Part shown: positions 6,261 through 9,469 of the stretch, one piece after another
How the letters are laid out: every line of letters starts with the position of its first letter
How positions within the stretch are numbered: position 1 is the first letter of the stretch
NCBI GenBank assembly: GCA_937877165.1
Contig: CALEFO010000005.1
Coordinates: 1 to 9,469 of the forward strand
From: an uncultured Lachnospiraceae bacterium
GTDB lineage: Bacteria; Bacillota; Clostridia; Lachnospirales; Lachnospiraceae
Reading direction: 5' to 3'
DNA: 9,469 nt
Notes under the pieces: model-generated
Databases searched by the model: none
What the model was told of the DNA's origin: nothing
The model's input: only the letters and a program-made list of their open reading frames with translations
Position numbers and translations under genes: made by a program

Positions 6261-9059
6261 CTACTGCGCACCTGCCGCATCCTGGCCTGCATTCTGCGCA
6301 TTGTCGGCCTCGTCTGCGGCGGCTCCGTTATGGCCCGTTCCGTCGTCTGTTCCTTCCTGCACGGCGGTACCGTCCTGCGTTCCCACTTGATCAGCTGTTG
6401 TGCTGCTCTGCGTTCCTGTTGCATCCGACGACGTTCCCGTCTGTCCAGATGTGGAAGCTCCTCCGACATTTCCGTCAGAATCCGCAGCTCCTGTATTCCC
6501 GGAAGCCTTCCCGGTTCCAATGTTGTCCGGAAGGGACGAGGCGCTGTACTCATATCCGGTATCCGGATCAATCAGATTCCCGTTTGCCGGATTGATGTAA
6601 TATCCCGTCGCAGAATCCACCTCATAGGATTTCCAGACCGGATCGCTGCTTCCCGAATCCTGTGTCAGATCCACCTGACCCTCCTTCGGGCTATCGGAAT
6701 CCACGACACCGTCATTGTCAGTATCGTACAGATCCGCCCTTCCGTCTCCGTTGGTATCCACGGCATCGGTCACGCCGTCTCCATTGGTATCCACCGGCGT
6801 ATCCGGCGTTCCGTCTCCATTCGCGTCTATCGCGTCCGCTGTCCCGTCGCCGTCCGTGTCGATGTCACAAATGATCGGGGTCGGGATCTGGTCAAAATTC
6901 GTTGCGCCATATGCCAGCGTATTCGAGAGATTCAGCTCCTCAAGCTCCTTCTTCTCGTCATCCGAGAGCTCCTCCGTCATGTATATTCCAAGATACGGCA
7001 AAACCTCGGTCAAAACCTTCCGCACAATTCTCGTCGCATATTTTGCATCATCCTGCGGATAGTGATTGATGCGGTCCACCACGACGTAAATAGCGATCTG
7101 CGGATCATCTGCAGGAGCATAGCCCATAAAGGAAACTACATAATTGGTCTTGTCACGCGGGTTGTCCGGATCCCCGGAAATGGTCTCCGCGGTTCCTGTT
7201 TTGCCTCCGATCATGTATCCGGCAGGTCTTGCTGTTTTACCGGTTCCATTCTCTCCCGCAACAACCTGCAGGCAGGCCTCGCGAATTTTTGCGCTCGTGT
7301 CCTCCGAAATCGTTCTCTTCAGAAGTCTCGGCTCAATGTTCTCCACCGTTGCGCCGCTGGCGCTGGTAATTTTGCTGACCATATGCGGTTCATAATAATA
7401 TCCGCCGTTGATCAGTGAGGAGAAGCCGGTGATCATCTGGATCATGGTCACGTCGAAGTTCTGCCCAAACGAGTTTGTTGCAAGGTCGACATCCACCATC
7501 TTGTCCGCCGAATAAATCAGCCCGTCCGTCCGAACCTCCTTGGCAAGATCAATGTTGGTCTTCAGGCCGAAATTGAAGATTCTCTGAAACTTGCAGAACG
7601 TCTCTTCACCGGTTGCCAGTGCCATCTGCATCAGGGCAACGTTGCAGGAGCGTTCAATGGCCTGGTTCAATGTCAGCATGCCGTCACCGTCCGTGTTATG
7701 GCATTTGATTTCCCAGCCATCCACGGTCAGCGAGCCGCTGCAGTAATAGGTCTCATCCCCCGTCAGGCTTCCGGATTCCAGACCTGCCGCCATCGTAAAC
7801 GGCTTCGCCGTGGATCCCGGTTCATAATAGGTAGAAATACAGAAGTTATTCCAGAGGGAATACAGATAGCGGGACATCTGTTCATTGTCCTGCGAAATCG
7901 TATCCACATCTTCCTTCGTCAGATATTCGTACGTCGGGGAATCCTTTTCATCCAGAACAGGCATTCCTTCCAGCAGGTCCGTATTATAGGGATCATTCGG
8001 ATCATAGGTCGGATAGCTTGCCATCGCGAGGATCTCGCCGTTTTTCACATTCTGGATGATGCAGCCCACGTTCCGTGCACCGTATCCCTGGTGAAAATCT
8101 CCGTCCTTATACTCCTCCATAAACTCCTGGAGATACTTCTCTACAATGCTCTGGATGTTCGTATCCACAGTAAGGACCAGGTTGTTGCCGTCCTGCGCGT
8201 CAATGACGGTCCGCTCCAGATTTGAAGAATCGTTCAGGTAGCCGTATTCACGTCCCGGTGTACCGTTCAGGGTGTCATTGTAATACTCCTCCAGTCCGAA
8301 GGCCCCCTCATTGCTCGTCCCGGAAAATCCGAGTGCGTGTGCAAGAAGTGTTCCGTTTGGATAGCTCCTTGTATAGGAGGATTCGAACCAGATTCCCTGA
8401 ATGTTCTGATACGCTTCGTTTGCCTTTTGAGCGTCCTCCAGCTGAGTCTGGAGATCCGCCAGCTTTGATTCGTCGTTTGCTCCGGATTTTTCCTTCTGGA
8501 TCTCCTTCTGAATATTGGAGACTCTGGCCGCTGCATCCGAAATTTCCTTCTCATAGGCGGTCTTTTCTTCGTAGGTCAGACCTTTCCTTGCAATATAGTA
8601 GCGGGAATCCGGATTGTCATGCACATACTGCTCGATTGTATCGCGGTCCAGACCAAGCCGCTCGCACGCATCCAGCGTCGGCTCCAGATAGGAGCTTACT
8701 CCATCGTCGTTCAGAGGGCCGTTGTTCATCTGATAGGCATCCACGATCACGTTGTAAATCAGCTCGCTGGTTGCCAGAATCGTACCGTTCCGGTCGGTGA
8801 TATTGCCTCTCTTGTACGGGATCTCCTTCGAGTCATACGACTGCTGGGAGAGAACCTGCTTCTTATACTCGTTTCCGTTATCGCGATTGATCACGAGCAG
8901 GCGCAGAATCAGCACAGCAAAAGCCAGCAGTACTCCGATAAAAAGTACTACCAGCTTCGCCTGCATTTTATGATTGAACCGTCTGGGTGCCCTCTTATGT
9001 CTGCGGCCGCTCCCATTGTTTACGTTGTATCCGCCCCCCGGGCGTCTGTTTCCTGCCAT
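6261..9059 (-). CDS. ftsI: Class B penicillin-binding protein (FtsI/PBP2B/SpoVD type) with calcium-type repeat tail
   Basis: This is an extracytoplasmic D,D-transpeptidase that crosslinks septal peptidoglycan with FtsW. The 932-residue protein has a basic cytoplasmic start, one membrane anchor (about 33-55) and a dimerisation/pedestal domain opening with IPYKRGNITDRNGTILATS (80-98). A coiled-coil-like stretch (163-218) precedes the transpeptidase domain, which carries the catalytic S416-T-A-K419, S471-C-N473 and K620-T-G motifs. The domain ends near 690. Five DxDxDG-type repeats (734-789) and a Gly/Ser/Thr/Asp-rich tail to 932 follow. No PASTA domain is seen, unlike Bacillus PBP2B and SpoVD. 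Usual length is 600-750. ATG at 9059 is the first possible start (in-frame TGA 6 bases upstream); AAGGA lies about 11 bases away. Direct position after ftsL favours the division role; the sporulation paralogue SpoVD is the alternative. Confidence 0.95.
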   Translation of the reverse strand: MAGNRRPGGGYNVNNGSGRRHKRAPRRFNHKMQAKLVVLFIGVLLAFAVLILRLLVINRDNGNEYKKQVLSQQSYDSKEIPYKRGNITDRNGTILATSELIYNVIVDAYQMNNGPLNDDGVSSYLEPTLDACERLGLDRDTIEQYVHDNPDSRYYIARKGLTYEEKTAYEKEISDAAARVSNIQKEIQKEKSGANDESKLADLQTQLEDAQKANEAYQNIQGIWFESSYTRSYPNGTLLAHALGFSGTSNEGAFGLEEYYNDTLNGTPGREYGYLNDSSNLERTVIDAQDGNNLVLTVDTNIQSIVEKYLQEFMEEYKDGDFHQGYGARNVGCIIQNVKNGEILAMASYPTYDPNDPYNTDLLEGMPVLDEKDSPTYEYLTKEDVDTISQDNEQMSRYLYSLWNNFCISTYYEPGSTAKPFTMAAGLESGSLTGDETYYCSGSLTVDGWEIKCHNTDGDGMLTLNQAIERSCNVALMQMALATGEETFCKFQRIFNFGLKTNIDLAKEVRTDGLIYSADKMVDVDLATNSFGQNFDVTMIQMITGFSSLINGGYYYEPHMVSKITSASGATVENIEPRLLKRTISEDTSAKIREACLQVVAGENGTGKTARPAGYMIGGKTGTAETISGDPDNPRDKTNYVVSFMGYAPADDPQIAIYVVVDRINHYPQDDAKYATRIVRKVLTEVLPYLGIYMTEELSDDEKKELEELNLSNTLAYGATNFDQIPTPIICDIDTDGDGTADAIDANGDGTPDTPVDTNGDGVTDAVDTNGDGRADLYDTDNDGVVDSDSPKEGQVDLTQDSGSSDPVWKSYEVDSATGYYINPANGNLIDPDTGYEYSASSLPDNIGTGKASGNTGAADSDGNVGGASTSGQTGTSSDATGTQSSTTADQVGTQDGTAVQEGTDDGTGHNGAAADEADNAQNAGQDAAGAQ
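6693..6860 (-). repeat. Five tandem DxDxDG repeats inside the penicillin-binding protein gene
   Basis: Residues 734-789 read as five units: DTDGDGTADAI, DANGDGTPDTPV, DTNGDGVTDAV, DTNGDGRADLY, DTDNDGVVDSD. Each has the D-x-D/N-x-D-G-x-x-D spacing of thrombospondin type 3 and EF-hand-like calcium loops. The DNA shows matching imperfect repeats of about 33-36 bases, so the array probably grew by in-frame duplication. Calcium binding is inferred from the motif only. Confidence 0.85.
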
Positions 9060-9084
9060 GTATCAATGTGTCCTTCGGCCTTGC

Positions 9085-9469
9085 TTACTTTTTCAGTTCC
9101 GATACCTGACGGACGTAGTCTCCCGATCCGCCGTCATAGGTCACGATCTGATCCTCCTGTGCATAGGTCATTCCCAGCTGCGCAATGGCGCGGTACTTGA
9201 TGTCATCCAGATTGATTCCGGAATTGATCTCGTTCAGCGTCTCATCATTGTCGCTCTTAAGGCTCGCCAGCTGCGTCTCCAGCTGCGCGATCTCGCCAAC
9301 GATACCCGTCACTTCGGACTGAAGACTGATATATTCTATCAGAAAAAAGGACATCAGACACATAACGCCCGCCAGAAAGGCAATCATGGCAGGATTCATA
9401 AAGGTACGCCTTTTTTCTGCCTTTCTGCTCTGCTGTCTTTGCCGGCTCTGCTGCCTCGGTGCGCGGATG
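9085..9469 (-). CDS. ftsL: Cell division protein FtsL, partial (N-terminus beyond the window)
   Basis: FtsL is a small bitopic divisome protein that pairs with DivIC/FtsB-like and FtsQ/DivIB partners and activates the FtsW-transpeptidase pair. The visible 127 residues start in a very basic stretch (APRQQSRQRQQSRK), then one membrane segment (AMIAFLAGVMCLMSFFLIEYI). An extracellular coiled coil follows (about SEVTGIVGEIAQLETQLASL), and then a tail with IKYRAIAQLGMTYAQEDQIV and DYVRQ near the end. An ATG lies at 9399, but the frame stays open to the window edge and the upstream residues have the basic cytoplasmic character usual for this family, so the true start is probably outside. The gene ends 25 bases before the penicillin-binding protein gene, the standard dcw order. 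Confidence 0.88.
   Translation of the reverse strand, partial: IRAPRQQSRQRQQSRKAEKRRTFMNPAMIAFLAGVMCLMSFFLIEYISLQSEVTGIVGEIAQLETQLASLKSDNDETLNEINSGINLDDIKYRAIAQLGMTYAQEDQIVTYDGGSGDYVRQVSELKK

Noticed and set aside
6693..6860. Possible CRISPR-like or satellite repeat
   Set aside because: The spacing of about 33-36 bases comes from tandem protein repeats that keep the reading frame. There are no spacers and the units are imperfect.
6201..7418. Long plus-strand open frame (405 codons) opposite the penicillin-binding protein gene
   Set aside because: It is antisense to conserved transpeptidase motifs. Its product is rich in I, R and S without domain features, as expected of a frame opposite a biased gene, and it has no convincing ribosome site.

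Overview
The window is a stretch of Gram-positive chromosome read entirely from the minus strand. It most likely comes from a Clostridia member of the Lachnospiraceae type. The grounds are the DivIB/FtsQ and FtsL style of the proteins, a folate-type ECF substrate-binding protein behind a tetrahydrofolate (THF) riboswitch, strong AAGGAGG ribosome sites, and a moderately GC-rich composition. The species cannot be named from the sequence alone. No mobile element, CRISPR array, prophage or foreign cargo is visible.

The right and middle part (about 1375-9469) is a division and cell wall (dcw) cluster. In transcription order it holds: ftsL (its N-terminus lies outside the window), a class B penicillin-binding protein of the FtsI/PBP2B/SpoVD type, mraY, ftsW, ftsQ/divIB with an ATGA overlap to ftsW, and ftsZ. 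The products act together at the division septum. MraY makes lipid I, FtsW polymerises lipid II, the transpeptidase crosslinks the new strands, FtsL and FtsQ/DivIB hold and regulate the synthase pair, and FtsZ provides the cytoskeletal ring. murE, murF, murD and murG, which often sit among these genes, are absent from the stretch. ftsZ is separated from ftsQ by about 210 bases with a probable promoter of its own and two related inverted repeats. A small acidic protein of unknown function follows ftsZ closely.

The left part (1-1131) holds a large hairpin without a T-tract behind the small gene, then a THF-type riboswitch aptamer. Next come a long hairpin that buries the ribosome binding site and the folT-like folate transporter gene. 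Last is a tRNA-Ala(CGC) with a recognisable promoter and a strong intrinsic terminator.

The most unusual coding feature is the C-terminus of the penicillin-binding protein. After the transpeptidase domain it carries five tandem DxDxDG-type (thrombospondin type 3 / EF-hand-like) putative calcium-binding repeats and a long low-complexity acidic tail. The same protein has a coiled-coil insertion in its N-terminal half. The window is otherwise ordinary core genome, and I see no convincing undescribed multi-gene system.

Gaps between genes not listed as features: 129-259 (tRNA promoter plus a weak inverted repeat), 5124-5163 and 9060-9084 (short spacers), and 6136-6260 (125 bases between the penicillin-binding protein gene and mraY, in which I see nothing but the mraY ribosome site).
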